From: an uncultured Lachnoclostridium sp.
Lineage (GTDB): Bacteria > Bacillota > Clostridia > Lachnospirales > Lachnospiraceae
Direction of reading: 5' to 3'
DNA length: 64,000 bases
Assembly (NCBI GenBank): GCA_948330435.1
Contig: CAOJBY010000013.1
Coordinates: forward strand, 1 to 64,000
Part shown: in pieces, positions 63,831-64,000 of the stretch
Position numbering within the stretch: position 1 is the stretch's first letter
Layout of the letters: each line of letters begins with the position of its first letter
The notes under the pieces: model-generated
Told to the model about the DNA's origin: nothing
Database searches by the model: none
What the model saw: the letters and a program-made list of their open reading frames with translations, nothing else
Made by a program: the position numbers and the translations under genes

Positions 63831-63860
63831 AGTTCCGTAATTTCTATTCCAGTTCCGCAG
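63831..63860 (-). repeat. Two tandem short family A units
   Basis: On the minus strand GCGGAACTGGAATAGAA is followed by TTACGGAACTGGAATAGGAG, a 20-nt direct repeat whose second unit runs straight into the ribosome-binding site of the aldolase gene. It lies in the 68-nt gap between the kinase and aldolase genes. Confidence 0.65.
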
Positions 63861-63881
63861 AATCCAATCCCATCATTCCCT

Positions 63882-64000
63882 TTATGCCTGAAAAGAGCGT
63901 ACTTCAAAGGAATTCCGAATACACACTCTGGCATCCCAGATGTCTTTAAGTTCCCCGGCCGCAATCATCTGTGCCGCAAGATTGCCAAGAGCCGTAGCCT
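63882..64000 (-). CDS. FGGY-family sugar kinase, probably rhamnulokinase (partial, C-terminus)
   Basis: Only the last 39 codons are visible, reading ATALGNLAAQMIAAGEL, then KDIWDARVCIRNSFEVRSF and a stop. The EATA(L/I)GN and RNSFEV endings are typical of rhamnulokinase among FGGY kinases. The gene enters from the right edge and precedes the class II aldolase gene. Confidence 0.7.
   Translation of the reverse strand, partial: ATALGNLAAQMIAAGELKDIWDARVCIRNSFEVRSFQA

Overview
The window looks like a chromosomal piece of an anaerobic, low-to-mid GC Firmicute, most likely a Lachnospiraceae (Clostridium cluster XIVa) member. This is inferred from protein families and gene order, not from a marker gene. 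The supporting signs are a V-type ATPase operon, a spore-coat-H-like protein, UPF0210 (PFL) with its ACT partner, strong GGAGG ribosome-binding sites and clear TTGACA-17-TATAAT promoters. No rRNA, tRNA, CRISPR array, prophage or intact transposase was found.

Layout. 1-3.2 kb: start of a V-type ATPase operon (subunits G/H, C, I), all on the minus strand and running off the left edge. 3.4-6.5 kb: rpsU and alaS, each with a near-consensus promoter. 6.7-14.9 kb: a CotH-like membrane protein, a zinc/cadmium efflux operon (HMA chaperone, P1B ATPase, ArsR) with a clear operator, a GH13 alpha-glucosidase, proB and an unknown protein. 14.9-23.3 kb: a MalY-type lyase, a YczE-like membrane protein, then an alpha-glucoside PTS unit (EIICBA, GH4 6-phospho-alpha-glucosidase, small membrane protein) followed by two tandem RpiR regulators. 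23.3-27.9 kb: two drug-export modules (MATE+MarR, MFS+TetR), each with palindromic operators, plus a DUF2284 protein. 28-31.4 kb: ilvN-ilvC, and an ABC importer ATPase and permease; its binding protein follows at 31.6-32.6 kb. 32.8-37.8 kb: a chemoreceptor, two metallo-beta-lactamase-fold proteins and a methyltransferase.

37.9-49.9 kb is an accessory, eroded zone. It holds two paired unknown genes, a yjdF gene behind a probable yjdF riboswitch, one intact and two broken Rpn-like nuclease genes, a 230-bp perfect-ended palindromic element, remnants of a flavodoxin-type gene and of a class D beta-lactamase, two AraC regulators, transporters and an SdpI-like protein. 50-64 kb returns to housekeeping genes: GH25 lysozyme, metY, an RluA synthase, tmcAL, an HAD phosphatase, walJ-ACT-UPF0210, a zinc-finger protein with polA and coaE, and a kinase/class II aldolase pair.

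The most unusual signal is two families of intercistronic repeats lying immediately 5' of ribosome-binding sites, always in the sense orientation. Family A is built on a TTACGGAACT core, as long hairpins (19.5 and 58.0 kb) and as short single units (3.2, 59.6, and twice at 63.8 kb). Family B is a two-hairpin element of about 130 nt (1.8 and 21.0 kb) whose second hairpin shows compensatory base changes. They look like mobile or regulatory RNA elements that decorate operons in this genome.
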